Part shown: positions 50,059 through 60,900 of the stretch, one piece after another
How the letters are laid out: each line of letters starts with the position of its first letter
Numbering within the stretch: position 1 is the first letter of the stretch
Origin: Paenibacillus sp. SY21-1
Lineage (GTDB): Bacteria > Bacillota > Bacilli > Paenibacillales > Paenibacillaceae
Assembly: GCF_005222705.1 (NCBI RefSeq)
Contig: NZ_STGF01000036.1
Location: 1 to 64,000, forward strand
Reading direction: 5' to 3'
Length of the DNA: 64,000 bases
Made by a program: the position numbers and the translations under genes
Notes under the pieces: model-generated
Told to the model about the DNA's origin: nothing
Databases searched by the model: none
Seen by the model: only the letters and a program-made list of their open reading frames with translations

Positions 50059-53000
50059 ATGAAATCAGTATCAGCAATCTCCAAGCTCGCGCTGGCCGTC
50101 ATGATAGCGCTACCAGGCGTGCTGCCTGCTTATTCCGTCTCAGCGGAAGAAGCGGTGGCGAAGCAAGTTGAGATGCTTGGTGTAAGCGGGGCAGAGCTTA
50201 CGGAAGGGCAAGCGTCCGCGGCGCAGTTGGCTGAGCCGAATCCTTTGTTGTTCGAGGACGATTTTCAAGACGGTGATTTGACTGGCTGGACGCTGAACAA
50301 CAGTGCCCTTATTAAGGTCATTAACGATCCGGCAAACGCCAACAATAAAATTATCGGAACGACCAATGGGGACGAGGCGATAGGCTCTATCGATTCCGTT
50401 ACCGTAAACGATTATGTTTACGAGGCCAAGGTGCAAAAGCTGACATCGGGAGCGTTCTCAGGCATTTTGGTTCGTTATACCGACGCGAAAAACTATTATA
50501 TGCTTCAGCTTGGCGACGGCAGATTTGCCTTATCCAAAATGGTAGGCGGAACCGGAACAACATTAGGCAACTATACGTTTCCGGTTGCCGACAAGCAATG
50601 GTATACGCTAAGACTGGTTGTAGAGGGAAGCTCTATCAAGGGCTATGCCGACGATAAGCTGGTGTTTGACGTTACGGATTCCTCGCTTGCCACCGGCAAA
50701 CCGGGCTTTCGTTCCAGATGGAATCCAACCGGCTATGATGACGTGAAGGTATACAGCATCCCTAATCCAAAGCCTACCGCGCCTTCGAATGTACAGGCGA
50801 CGGACGTTACTTCCTCGTCCGCTACGATTGAGTGGAGCAGCGATCTGGAGAACGCAACCTATCATGTTTCCCGCTCTACCAATGCTACATCGGGCTTTAC
50901 TCAAATCTATAGCGGGGCAGCGAAGTCCTTCCAGGATAAGGGCTTGTCCTCCGGAGTGACTTACTACTATCAAATTTCGGCGGAAATCAATAAATATGAA
51001 ATCGTATCCAATACGTTAAAGGTAACGACAGTGCTAGTGCTTCCGGAAAAGCCGGAATTGCTGCCAGGCATTGTGGCTGCGTATCCGTTCAACGAAACGT
51101 CCGGAACGCAGGCATCTCCGCTTGAGGCGAGCAGCAACCAGACGAAAGCCACGCTGGTTGGAGGAGCGGCCTGGTCGGCGGAGGGACGTTCCGGCGGAGC
51201 GCTTGACCTGAACGGGTCAACCGGCTATGTCAATCTCCCGCAAGGCGTGCTGAATAACTTAAACGAATTAAGTATCGCTTTCTGGGCGAAGCAGGATACG
51301 TTGAAGAAATGGGCCCGGGTTTTTGATATTGGCCTTGGCACCAACAATTACATTTTCTTCACGCCTTCAACGGATGGCGATGCATCACGCTTTGTTTTGA
51401 AAAACGGAGGCAGCGAGCAGATCACAGGCGTGAGCCCGGCCCAGCAGACGACAAGCCGGTGGATGCACTATGCAATGACGCTTTCCGGCACGACGGCTAT
51501 TCTGTATGTGGACGGCGTTGAGGTGGCACGCAATGAGAACGTCACCATTAAGCCTAAGGATTTGGGCAATACGACGCTTAACTACATTGGCCGCTCGGTA
51601 TTTAGCGCAGATCCGTATTATGACGGCAAGCTTGACGATTTCTACATTTTCAACCGCGCCCTTGGACCTGCTGAGGTAGCACTCTTTACTTATCCGGAGG
51701 ATCAGGAAAGAGCGGCTGCGGACAAGCAGCAGCTGACGCTTTCCGGCAATCTGATGCAGGTGATGAGCGACTTGCAGCTGCCATCCAAAGGAACGAACGG
51801 CTCTGCTATTACCTGGAGCTCGGATAAGGCGGACATCGTTGCCGCTTCCGGCAAAGTAACACGGCCGGCTTTTGGCGAGCAGGATGCGGATGTCATTCTG
51901 ACAGCAACCATTAAGCGCGGCAACGCGATTGAAACCAAAGCGATTTCGCTGAAGGTGCTTGCCGAGCTGTCTGATGCGGCGGCGGTAGAGTCCGATAAGG
52001 AAGCTCTGCAAGTGACGCAATTGGATGGTGTGACGGCAAAGCTGAATCTGGCCAAAGCCGGGGTAAATCGCACAGAAATTACATGGTCATCGGATCACCC
52101 GGTTCATTTGCGTCCGGACGGCATGATTAGCAGACCGGCTATCGGCAAGGGAGACTTGAACGTTAAGCTCACTGCCACCATTAAAAGAGGCACAGCCTCT
52201 ACAACCCGCGTGTTTGATGTAAAAATTTTGGAGCAGGATACGTTCAGCGCTTATTTGTTTGCCTACAATAAGCTGGTAAACGGAAATGCAACGCTTCATT
52301 ATGCGGTAAGCCGCAACGGCAGAAACTGGACCGAGCTGGGAACTAATCCGAGCTACGTAGAGCCTATTTCAGGCAGCGACTCCTTTAAGCTGAATTCGGA
52401 GGACAAATGGCTGAAGTACACCTATGCGAACAACGCATGGACGCTGGCATCTGCAGGCGCGCCTGCAGGCACTTGGACACAGGAGGCCTCCACTTCCTTC
52501 GGGTTGCCATCCGGAGCGTTGGACGGAAGCTTCAAACGAATTGACGATGCGCAGTGGAATCGTCTGGTGAACGGGCTCTCTACGCCAAGAACGCTTGATC
52601 CTGTACAAACGATCTATACGGCAGTAGGACAAGCGCCTAGATTACCTGACCTGATCAAAATCGATTATACAAACAATTTGTATGTTACGGTTCCGGTCGT
52701 ATGGGATACGCCTGCAGCCACTCTCTACGACAAAGCGGGCACCTTTAAGGCGGAAGGAATCGTTAAAGGCACCTTGACGGCTGTGAAGGTGAGCGTTAAT
52801 GTCCAGGACAACACCGGCAAAAGCGATATGATTCGCAACGGTGAATACTGGTTCGACGATGAGGGCGGCATGATTCAGGCGCATGGCGGCTACATTGTGA
52901 AGGAAGGCGACACTTACTTCTGGTTCGGCGAAGACAAGGGTCACAATTCTGCGGTTCTTAAAGGCGTTTCGATCTACGCATCGAAGGATCTGAAGAACTG

Positions 53001-56000
53001 GGAATTCCGCAATACCGTACTGACTCCGGCAACGCATCCCGAGCTGGCGTCGGCCAAAATTGAGCGTCCGAAAGTAGTCTACAATGAAAAAACAGGAAAA
53101 TATGTGCTTTGGGGACATTGGGAGGAAGCAGGCAACTACAACCAAGCCAACGTAATTGTGGCGGTTGCAGATACGATTGACGGCGAGTACACCTACGTCA
53201 ACCGTTTCCAGCCAGGCGGCATGCAATCCCGCGATTTCACGGTGTTTAAGGATACGGATGGCAGCGCCTACCTGTTCTCGTCCTCCAACAACAATGCGGA
53301 CATGAACGTATTCAAGCTGACCGACGATTATCTGTATACCGAGCAGTTCCTGTACACGCTGTTCCCTGGCGGCAAGCGGGAATCTCCGGCAATCGTGAAA
53401 AAGGACGGCATCTACTACATGTTCACATCAGGCTTGTCGGGCTGGTATCCGAACCAGGGCTACTATGCAACGACAACGTCGCTAACGGATAAAAATGCAT
53501 GGTCTTCGCTGAAAATGTTCGGCGATCCTGCAACGTACTATACGCAATCGGCATTTATTCTTACGATTTCCGGCTCCGAGTCGAACTCTCATGTGTATGT
53601 GGGAGACCGCTGGAATCCGACGGCGTTAATGAACTCGCAATACATCTGGCTTCCGCTGGAGCTGAACGGCGGGACGGCCAATATCAGCTACTCCGGAGAA
53701 TGGGATCTGAACGCGGCAACGGGCTTGTTTGAAACGCCTAAGGATCTGCTTGTCTCGCAAGGCAAGCCAGTGACGGCATCGTTGGGCACGAATCCGGGCG
53801 CGGCAAACGATGGCAACTATACGAATTATTATGAGTTTGGCGGAGCATTCCCGGTTACCTGGAGCGTAGATTTGGGCCGCGAATACGATCTAAGCCGCAT
53901 CGATTTGAGCTGGAGAGAGTGGAACGGCTCAGAGGTTTACGTCACTTACAAAATTGAAGGCAGCAATGACGGTACGAATTATAAGCTGTTGATCGATCAG
54001 ACGGCTAACCGCACGACTTCGTTTAACAGTCATAAGCTTAAAGATAAATATCGTTATGTTCGCGTAACGATTACCGGTCAGTACGGCCACACGAATAATG
54101 CGGACAGGCTGGTAACCTGGTACACAGGCCTGCACGAGGTGAAAATATTCTCCAGCAATTTGGAGCTGGATGCCCCTATTGGATTGTCCGGCACCGCAGT
54201 CAACACGGCAACTGGAAAATCGGGCATTAATGTCAGCTGGCAGAAGAGCGGCAACGCCGATTTCTACGAGCTGTACCGTTCCGATACGAAGGACGGGACT
54301 TACGAGTTGAAATACAAAGGCTTTGCAGCCGCTTATGAGGACCGCGATACGCAAGCTGGCCAAACCTACTATTACAAGGTTAAAGCAGGCCATGCCGGCG
54401 GCAGCTCGCCGCTAAGCGAGGCAATTGGCATCAAGGCAGAGGTAACGGTTGTCGGCGCGCTGACCTTCGATAACCGTAATAATCTTTGGTACGATACCGA
54501 AGGCAACATCATGCCGATCGGCAGCTACTTGAAGGCCGGCGACGTGTGGTATTACTATACGACAACACTGGCGGACGGCCATCGCTTCTCCAAGATGATC
54601 GTATACACGTCAACCGATTTCAAAAACTGGAAGCTCAAAAGCGAACCGCTGCTTACGGATGAGTCGCACACTGAGTTGAACAAAAGCAAGCTGGAAGCTT
54701 TGAGCGTCATTTACAACGAGAAGACCCAAAAATATGTGGCGTGGTTCCATTACGAGAACGACGCGGATTACACGCTTGCTCGCGTAGCGCCGGCTGTAGC
54801 GGATTCGCCGGATGGCCCGTTCACATTCCAGGGCAGCTTCCGACCGCTGAATAACGATTCTCGTGATTTGACGACGTTTGTCGACACAGACGGTTCGGCT
54901 TACCTGATCTCGTCGACGAATACAAACGCCGATATGAAGCTTTACAAGCTGACTGACGATTATTTGAAAGTCGATCAGACAGTTCCTGCTACAACGATTT
55001 ATGCAGGCAAGCACAGAGAAGCGCCTTCCATGGTGAAGAAGGACGGCGTATACTACCTGTTCACTTCCGGCGCTGCGGGCTGGTATCCGACTCAGGGCAC
55101 CTATTCGACAGCAACCGAAATTACAGGTCCATGGAGCGAGCCTAAAAAGATCGGCAACGCTTCAACGTTCGGCGGACAATCCGGCAACGTATTGACGCTG
55201 CGCGGCACAGATACGACTTCGTACATTATGATGGCTAATCAGTGGAAGCCGTCCGATCTCAAGAGCTCCAAACGGATTTGGCTGCCATTGACGCTGTCCG
55301 GCGGAACGGCAACCTATGACTATGCGGATCACATTTCCGTTAACCCGGCAAGCGGTGTAGTAGCCAATGTGACGGAAGGCACGCTGCTCTCACAAGGCAA
55401 GCCGGCAACCGCTACGGACGGCAGCGGCATTTACCGCGCCGAGAACGCCAACGATGGCGACTATACATCAAGCTGGGTAGGGGAAAACAACACTTGGCCG
55501 AAATGGTGGCAGGTCGATTTGGGAGACGTCTACAGTCTGGACAGCATTCAAATGTCCTGGTACCTGCATAACGGCTCCGAGGCTTACCATCAGTATACGG
55601 TTGAGGCCAGTACGGATGGCATCAACTATGTGAAGGTACTGGACAAAATGGACAATACCCGTTACGGCTTTACTTCGGATCAATTGGAGGGCTACGGCAG
55701 ATATGTAAGAGTTAATCTTGTCAATGCCGTGCTTCATAACAATCCGAGCAACTGGTATACTCCTCAGCTGTATGAAGTGAAGGTATACGGAAAAACGATT
55801 AAGGAATCTTTGGCTGTACCGGCAGGGTTGGAGGCGTCAGAAACGCTGCATGACGCTATTGCGCTGACATGGACGGCTGTGGACGGAGCAGACGGCTATA
55901 ACGTATACCGTTCGGATGCTCTGGACGGAATCTATCAACAAGTGAATCAATCGGCACTGACGGACGCGGGCTATGCGGACAGCGACCTGACAGCCGAAAC

Positions 56001-57672
56001 GACTTATTACTACAAAGTGACGGCACTATTCGGTTCAAACGAGTCTGAGCAATCGTCGGCCTTAACTGTTAAAACACAGTTAGCGCCAACGCCGACGCCG
56101 ACAACATCGCCGGAGCCGACGCCGACAACACCGACGGAGCCGACGCCGACAACACCGACGGAGCCGACGCCGACAACACCGACGGAGCCGACGCCGACAA
56201 CACCGACGGAGCCGACGCCGACAACACCGACGGAGCCGACCCCGACGACACCGACGGAGCCGACGCCGACAACACCGACGGAGCCGACCCCGACGACACC
56301 GACGGAGCCGACCCCGACGACACCGACGGAGCCGACGCCGACAACACCGACGGAGCCGACACCGACGACACCGACGGAGCCGACGCCGACAACACCGACG
56401 GAGCCGACGCCGACAACACCGACGGAGCCGACACCGACGACACCGCCGACAACAACAACACCGCCAACATCAGCGCCAACGTCGACACCATCGCCGACAG
56501 CAACGCCTCAGCCGAGCGCGGGCATTTCCGTTAAAGCGCCGGTTGACAGCACAGGCACGCTGCAAGCGGAGCTGAGCGCAGGCGATGTAAGCAAAGCGAT
56601 AGAGGCTGCTAAAGACGGTAAGGTTAGCATTCAGGTCGAAGCGGCAGGTTCAGGCACTGCAACAGGAGCAAAAGTGACCATTCCTGTTCAAAGTTTGACG
56701 GCTGCGGAGCAAGGCGTGAAGCAAATAGCCGTGCAATCGGGCCAAGTAACGGTGACGATCCGGACAGCGCCGGAAGCGGGCATTCTTGCATCCGACTCCA
56801 AGCAATTGGCGCTTGAAGTGAAGGAGATCAAAGCCTCCGAGCTGCCGGAAAGCGTCCAGGCACAGCTTGGCGATCATCCTGTTTATGACTTCAAGCTTAG
56901 CGTAGACGGCGAAGCGGTAAGCGCATTTAATGCTTCCAATCCGATTACGGTTGAGATGAAGTACACGCTGAAGGATGGCGAGAAGGCGCATCAAATGGTC
57001 ATCTACTACATTGGAGAAGACGGCAAGCTGGAAGTGGTACGCAATGTGAAGTACGATGCGGCAACCGGCACAATCAGCTTCAAGCCTGCACACTTCAGCC
57101 TTTACGCGGCTTCGTACCGCAATATTACGTTTGCGGATTTAAATAAAGCGGCATGGGCGCAGGTGAAAATTGAAGCTCTTGCGGCAAGAGAAATTATTAA
57201 CGGAATCGGTGAAGGCGAATTTGCGCCTAACCGCGAGATTACGCGCGCCGAATTCGTGCAGCTGCTGCTCGGCGGGCTTGGCCTGATTGACGATGCGGTA
57301 ACGAGCGCGTTAAACGATGTTCAAACGGACGCCTGGTACTATGCGGCGGTTGCATCTGCCGAGAAGCTGGGCATCGTCAAAGGCAGAACGAACGGAAGCT
57401 TTGGCGTGCATGACACGATTACACGCGAAGAGATGGCTGTTATGCTTGCCCGCGCAGTCGCATTGACGGGACTGTCAGCCGAGGCTGGCTCGAACGGCAA
57501 TCAAGCAGCTTTTGCAGATCAGGAGACTGTAGCGGCGTATGCCCGTGAGGCGGTAATCGAGATGCAAAAAGCAGGTCTGATCAACGGCTTCACCGATGGC
57601 AGCTATAAGCCGAAAGCGCAGGCTACTAGGGCGCAGGCTGCTGCAGTCATCTACAAGCTGCTAGAAATTTAA
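50059..57672 (+). CDS. Giant S-layer-anchored protein with two GH43-like domains
   Basis: A 2,537-residue secreted surface glycosidase. In order: signal peptide (ALAVMIALPGVLPAYSVSAEE); LamG-like binding domain (~67-235); Fn3 (~238-325); second LamG (~335-545); two aBig-type Ig domains (~545-730) and an Ig-like segment to ~920; GH43 domain 1 (~924-1230: HGGYIVKEGDTYFWFGEDKG, KIERPKVVYNEKTGKYVLWG, KRESPAIVKKDGIYYMFTSG); F5/8C carbohydrate-binding domain; Fn3; GH43 domain 2 (~1465-1770); second F5/8C; Fn3; a linker of 14 EPTPTTPT units; an unknown module; three SLH repeats (~2355-2537). Domain 1 resembles the GH43_24 exo-beta-1,3-galactanase group. Domain 2 keeps the equivalent Glu residues (LEALSVIYNEKTQKYVAWF, HREAPSMVKKDGVYYLF) but lacks the HGG...GED entry motif. 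AGGAGGAG precedes the start. Confidence 0.9.
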   Translation: MKSVSAISKLALAVMIALPGVLPAYSVSAEEAVAKQVEMLGVSGAELTEGQASAAQLAEPNPLLFEDDFQDGDLTGWTLNNSALIKVINDPANANNKIIGTTNGDEAIGSIDSVTVNDYVYEAKVQKLTSGAFSGILVRYTDAKNYYMLQLGDGRFALSKMVGGTGTTLGNYTFPVADKQWYTLRLVVEGSSIKGYADDKLVFDVTDSSLATGKPGFRSRWNPTGYDDVKVYSIPNPKPTAPSNVQATDVTSSSATIEWSSDLENATYHVSRSTNATSGFTQIYSGAAKSFQDKGLSSGVTYYYQISAEINKYEIVSNTLKVTTVLVLPEKPELLPGIVAAYPFNETSGTQASPLEASSNQTKATLVGGAAWSAEGRSGGALDLNGSTGYVNLPQGVLNNLNELSIAFWAKQDTLKKWARVFDIGLGTNNYIFFTPSTDGDASRFVLKNGGSEQITGVSPAQQTTSRWMHYAMTLSGTTAILYVDGVEVARNENVTIKPKDLGNTTLNYIGRSVFSADPYYDGKLDDFYIFNRALGPAEVALFTYPEDQERAAADKQQLTLSGNLMQVMSDLQLPSKGTNGSAITWSSDKADIVAASGKVTRPAFGEQDADVILTATIKRGNAIETKAISLKVLAELSDAAAVESDKEALQVTQLDGVTAKLNLAKAGVNRTEITWSSDHPVHLRPDGMISRPAIGKGDLNVKLTATIKRGTASTTRVFDVKILEQDTFSAYLFAYNKLVNGNATLHYAVSRNGRNWTELGTNPSYVEPISGSDSFKLNSEDKWLKYTYANNAWTLASAGAPAGTWTQEASTSFGLPSGALDGSFKRIDDAQWNRLVNGLSTPRTLDPVQTIYTAVGQAPRLPDLIKIDYTNNLYVTVPVVWDTPAATLYDKAGTFKAEGIVKGTLTAVKVSVNVQDNTGKSDMIRNGEYWFDDEGGMIQAHGGYIVKEGDTYFWFGEDKGHNSAVLKGVSIYASKDLKNWEFRNTVLTPATHPELASAKIERPKVVYNEKTGKYVLWGHWEEAGNYNQANVIVAVADTIDGEYTYVNRFQPGGMQSRDFTVFKDTDGSAYLFSSSNNNADMNVFKLTDDYLYTEQFLYTLFPGGKRESPAIVKKDGIYYMFTSGLSGWYPNQGYYATTTSLTDKNAWSSLKMFGDPATYYTQSAFILTISGSESNSHVYVGDRWNPTALMNSQYIWLPLELNGGTANISYSGEWDLNAATGLFETPKDLLVSQGKPVTASLGTNPGAANDGNYTNYYEFGGAFPVTWSVDLGREYDLSRIDLSWREWNGSEVYVTYKIEGSNDGTNYKLLIDQTANRTTSFNSHKLKDKYRYVRVTITGQYGHTNNADRLVTWYTGLHEVKIFSSNLELDAPIGLSGTAVNTATGKSGINVSWQKSGNADFYELYRSDTKDGTYELKYKGFAAAYEDRDTQAGQTYYYKVKAGHAGGSSPLSEAIGIKAEVTVVGALTFDNRNNLWYDTEGNIMPIGSYLKAGDVWYYYTTTLADGHRFSKMIVYTSTDFKNWKLKSEPLLTDESHTELNKSKLEALSVIYNEKTQKYVAWFHYENDADYTLARVAPAVADSPDGPFTFQGSFRPLNNDSRDLTTFVDTDGSAYLISSTNTNADMKLYKLTDDYLKVDQTVPATTIYAGKHREAPSMVKKDGVYYLFTSGAAGWYPTQGTYSTATEITGPWSEPKKIGNASTFGGQSGNVLTLRGTDTTSYIMMANQWKPSDLKSSKRIWLPLTLSGGTATYDYADHISVNPASGVVANVTEGTLLSQGKPATATDGSGIYRAENANDGDYTSSWVGENNTWPKWWQVDLGDVYSLDSIQMSWYLHNGSEAYHQYTVEASTDGINYVKVLDKMDNTRYGFTSDQLEGYGRYVRVNLVNAVLHNNPSNWYTPQLYEVKVYGKTIKESLAVPAGLEASETLHDAIALTWTAVDGADGYNVYRSDALDGIYQQVNQSALTDAGYADSDLTAETTYYYKVTALFGSNESEQSSALTVKTQLAPTPTPTTSPEPTPTTPTEPTPTTPTEPTPTTPTEPTPTTPTEPTPTTPTEPTPTTPTEPTPTTPTEPTPTTPTEPTPTTPTEPTPTTPTEPTPTTPTEPTPTTPTEPTPTTPTEPTPTTPPTTTTPPTSAPTSTPSPTATPQPSAGISVKAPVDSTGTLQAELSAGDVSKAIEAAKDGKVSIQVEAAGSGTATGAKVTIPVQSLTAAEQGVKQIAVQSGQVTVTIRTAPEAGILASDSKQLALEVKEIKASELPESVQAQLGDHPVYDFKLSVDGEAVSAFNASNPITVEMKYTLKDGEKAHQMVIYYIGEDGKLEVVRNVKYDAATGTISFKPAHFSLYAASYRNITFADLNKAAWAQVKIEALAAREIINGIGEGEFAPNREITRAEFVQLLLGGLGLIDDAVTSALNDVQTDAWYYAAVASAEKLGIVKGRTNGSFGVHDTITREEMAVMLARAVALTGLSAEAGSNGNQAAFADQETVAAYAREAVIEMQKAGLINGFTDGSYKPKAQATRAQAAAVIYKLLEI
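56113..56448 (+). repeat. Fourteen 24-bp tandem repeats coding the EPTPTTPT linker
   Basis: The unit starts GAGCCGAC and recurs every 24 bases from 56113 to 56425. Variation is limited to third bases (ACG/ACC/ACA, ACA/ACG), so the peptide EPTPTTPT is invariant until the last copy. It forms an extended Pro-Thr spacer between catalytic and anchor modules and is prone to length change. Confidence 0.95.
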
Positions 57673-57806
57673 ATGTAACAAGCTGCCGAGGGAAGGCCGG
57701 CAGTCCCGTCAACGTTGCAGTATCACGTCCGGCATGCCTCTGAAAGGACGGCAGAAGGTGACCGGCAGGGAAACTGCTTCTTAGACGGAATATAGGGTTT
57801 GGCGTT

Positions 57807-57841
57807 TCCCGCCAGCTTCGGTGAAGAAGCTGGCGGGATTT
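57807..57841 (+). terminator. Rho-independent terminator after the giant gene
   Basis: A perfect 13-bp stem (57807-57819 with 57826-57838), 6-base loop, followed by TTTCGCG. Confidence 0.75.
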
Positions 57842-57912
57842 CGCGCTGTTAAGCCATTAGAAATTCATGACACGTTATGGAATGAAATGGACAGATAGAG
57901 GAGATGACCATA

Positions 57913-60900
57913 GTGAAGGCAAGAAAAGCGAATATAGACTGGTTAAGCGACGTTGGCGTATTCCGCGTGAACAGGCTGGATGCCCATTCGGATCACCGTT
58001 ATTACGAGACGATGGAGGAAGCCGAAGCCGGAGCGGATATGACGTTTAGGCACACTCTTAACGGGGTATGGAAGTTCAGCTATGCAGAGCGGCCGGAGCG
58101 TAGAGAGGCTTTATTTTATGAAGAGTCGTATAACAGTGCCGAATGGTCTGACATCCAGGTGCCGGGACATATTCAGCTGCAAGGCTTCGGATCGCCGCAG
58201 TATGTGAATACGATGTATCCTTGGGACGGCCTGGACCCGGTGAGGCCGCCGTTTTTGCCGCAGGACAACGTGGTTGGAAGCTACGTTCGAGAGTTTGAGC
58301 TGCCGGAGCAAATGAAGCAGCGGCGAGTTTTTGTTTCGTTCCAGGGCGTGGAGGCCGCTTTGTACGTGTGGCTAAACGGCGAGTTCGTCGGGTATGCGGA
58401 GGACAGCTTTACGCCGTCCGAATTCGAGCTGACACCGTATATTCGCGATGGGAAGAACCGGATTGCGGTAGAAGTGTATCAGCGCAGCACGGGAAGCTGG
58501 CTGGAGGATCAGGATTTTTGGCGGTTTTCAGGCATATTCCGCGAGGTGTATCTGTATAGCGTACCGGAGGTGCACGTTCATGACGTATCGGTGCGCGCTG
58601 AGCTCGATGACACCTATAAGCAAGGAACGCTGAAGGTGGATCTGACGCTGCTGGGACTGGAGCAGGCCCTTTCGGCAGCGGATGCTGGCGGTGCTCAGAG
58701 CTTAGTTCAGGAGCCGTCTGCCGGCGGCGAGGAAGAGCTTCAAGCGGATGTGCGCGAAAAAGAGTATCCGGCAGCCGTGGCGCGGCTTGAGCTTAAGGAT
58801 GCGAACGGCAATGTCGTTGTGACAGCGGAAGGAGCATTTGCAGGAGGCAGGCTGCAGCTCAGCGCGGCGGCAGGCGAGGTCCGGCTGTGGAGCGCGGAGC
58901 GTCCATATTTGTACAGCGTGTGCATCTCTATTTGTAATGGCGAGGGCAGGCTTGTAGAGGCGATTGTGCAGAAGGCAGGCTTCCGCCGTTTCGAGATGAT
59001 CAATCAATTAATGTGCTTAAACGGTAAGCGAATTGTATTTAAGGGCGTTAATCGCCATGAGTTTAACTGCCGCAGCGGACGCCATGTGTCCAAAGAGGAT
59101 ATGCTCTGGGACATTCAAACTTTAAAACGCAACAATATGAACGCCGTACGCACGTCGCATTATCCGAACCAGACGTTGTGGTACGAACTGTGCGATGAGT
59201 ATGGCGTATACGTCATCGATGAAATGAATCTGGAGTCTCATGGATCGTGGCAGAAAATGGGTGCGGTCGAGCCCTCCTGGAATGTGCCGGGCAATCTTCC
59301 TGAATGGGAGCCGATCGTAATGGATCGCGCCATATCCATGCTTGAAAGGGATAAAAATCACCCGTCTATTCTAATTTGGTCATGCGGAAACGAAGCGTAT
59401 GCGGGCGAGGTTATTCTAAATGTATCCCATTATTTCCGTCAGACGGACCCGAGCCGTCTTGTGCATTATGAAGGCGTGTTCCATAATCGCGACTTCGACG
59501 ATACAAGCGATATGGAGAGCCGCATGTACGCGAAGCCTGCCGATATCGAGGCTTATTTGCAGAGCAATCCGGGCAAGCCGTATATTAGCTGCGAATATAT
59601 GCATGCAATGGGCAACTCGGTCGGAGGGCTGCATAAATATACGGAGCTGGAGCGTAAATATCCGATGTATCAAGGCGGCTTTATCTGGGATTATATAGAC
59701 CAGTCGCTGGTGAAGCAGAATCGCTACGGGCAGGAGTACCTGGCCTATGGCGGCGATTTCGACGATCGTCCGACCGATTACAGCTTCTGCGGCAACGGTC
59801 TGGTATTCGCTGATCGTACGATTACACCTAAAATGCAGGAGGTCAAGTATCTCTATCAGAATATCAAGCTTGAGCCCCAGCAGGACGGCGTGCGGATTGT
59901 CAATGAAAACCTGTTTGAAGGAACGGACGGTTTGCTGCTGCAAGTGAAGCTGTACCGCGATGGGGAGCAGGTATATGCGAACGAGCTGTCCGTGTCGGTA
60001 GCGGCAGGAAGTGAAGCGTTTGTGCCATTGGAGCTGCCGATCTTGTCCGGAAATGGCGATAGCGCGACTGCCGAAGGCTCATCTGCTGCAGGGATAGAGT
60101 ATGCGCTGCATGCCGCTTTTGTCCTGCGCGAAGCTGAGCTCTGGGCGGAGGCGGGCCATGAGGTGGCTTTTGGCGAAAATATTTTCTGGTCCCATGAGGA
60201 GCAGGCAGTTGAAGGCGCAAGCGAGGCTGCAGCGAACCGGGACGTCAAAGCCGTACGCGTTGTGGAGGGAGACGTCAATATCGGCGTCAGCGGCGATGGC
60301 TTTGCCGCTATTTTCTCCAAGCAAGCGGGCTCGCTTATTTCGCTTCGCTACGGCGGCCGCGAACTGATCGCGATTCCTCCAGCGCCGCTATTCTGGCGTG
60401 CGACGACGGACAACGATAAAGGAACGGCGCTTGGCTACGAGGCGGGAGTCTGGTATGGAGCGAGTCTTGCGCGCAAATGCGTCAAGGTGGAGCTTTCCGC
60501 GCCTGCAGAGGATGGCAGCGTCACGGTTGGCTACGCTTATACGTTCAGCGCTCATCCGGGCTTGGCAGTTGACATGACCTATACCGTACAGTCTGACGGA
60601 CAAATCCGGGTTCGGACGGCATACACAGGAGTAGAGGGTCTGGCAGACCTGCCGATTTTCGCCGTATCGTTCAAGCTGTCCGCGGATTATAGCGAGTCGG
60701 AATGGCTGGCGCTCGGGCCGGAGGAGAACTATGGCGACCGCGCCTTTGGCGCGCGTCTCGGCCTTTTCCGCCGCAAGGTTGCAGAGCTGCCAACCCCTTA
60801 TCTCGTACCGCAGGAATCAGGCAACCGCACCGGCGTTCGCCGCGTAAGCTTGACCGAGAGCAACGGCAGCGGTCTGAAGTTGTCCGCGCTTCCGGACGCG

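Noticed and set aside
56069..56503. Minus-strand Ser/Ala/Val repeat protein
   Set aside because: It is the antisense of the EPTPTTPT linker, and its repetitiveness is inherited from the coding strand.
57690..57780. Riboswitch (cobalamin- or c-di-GMP-like) upstream of lacZ
   Set aside because: GGGAAGGCC and GGCAGTCCCG resemble fragments of such elements, but the order and conserved cores do not fit either consensus.
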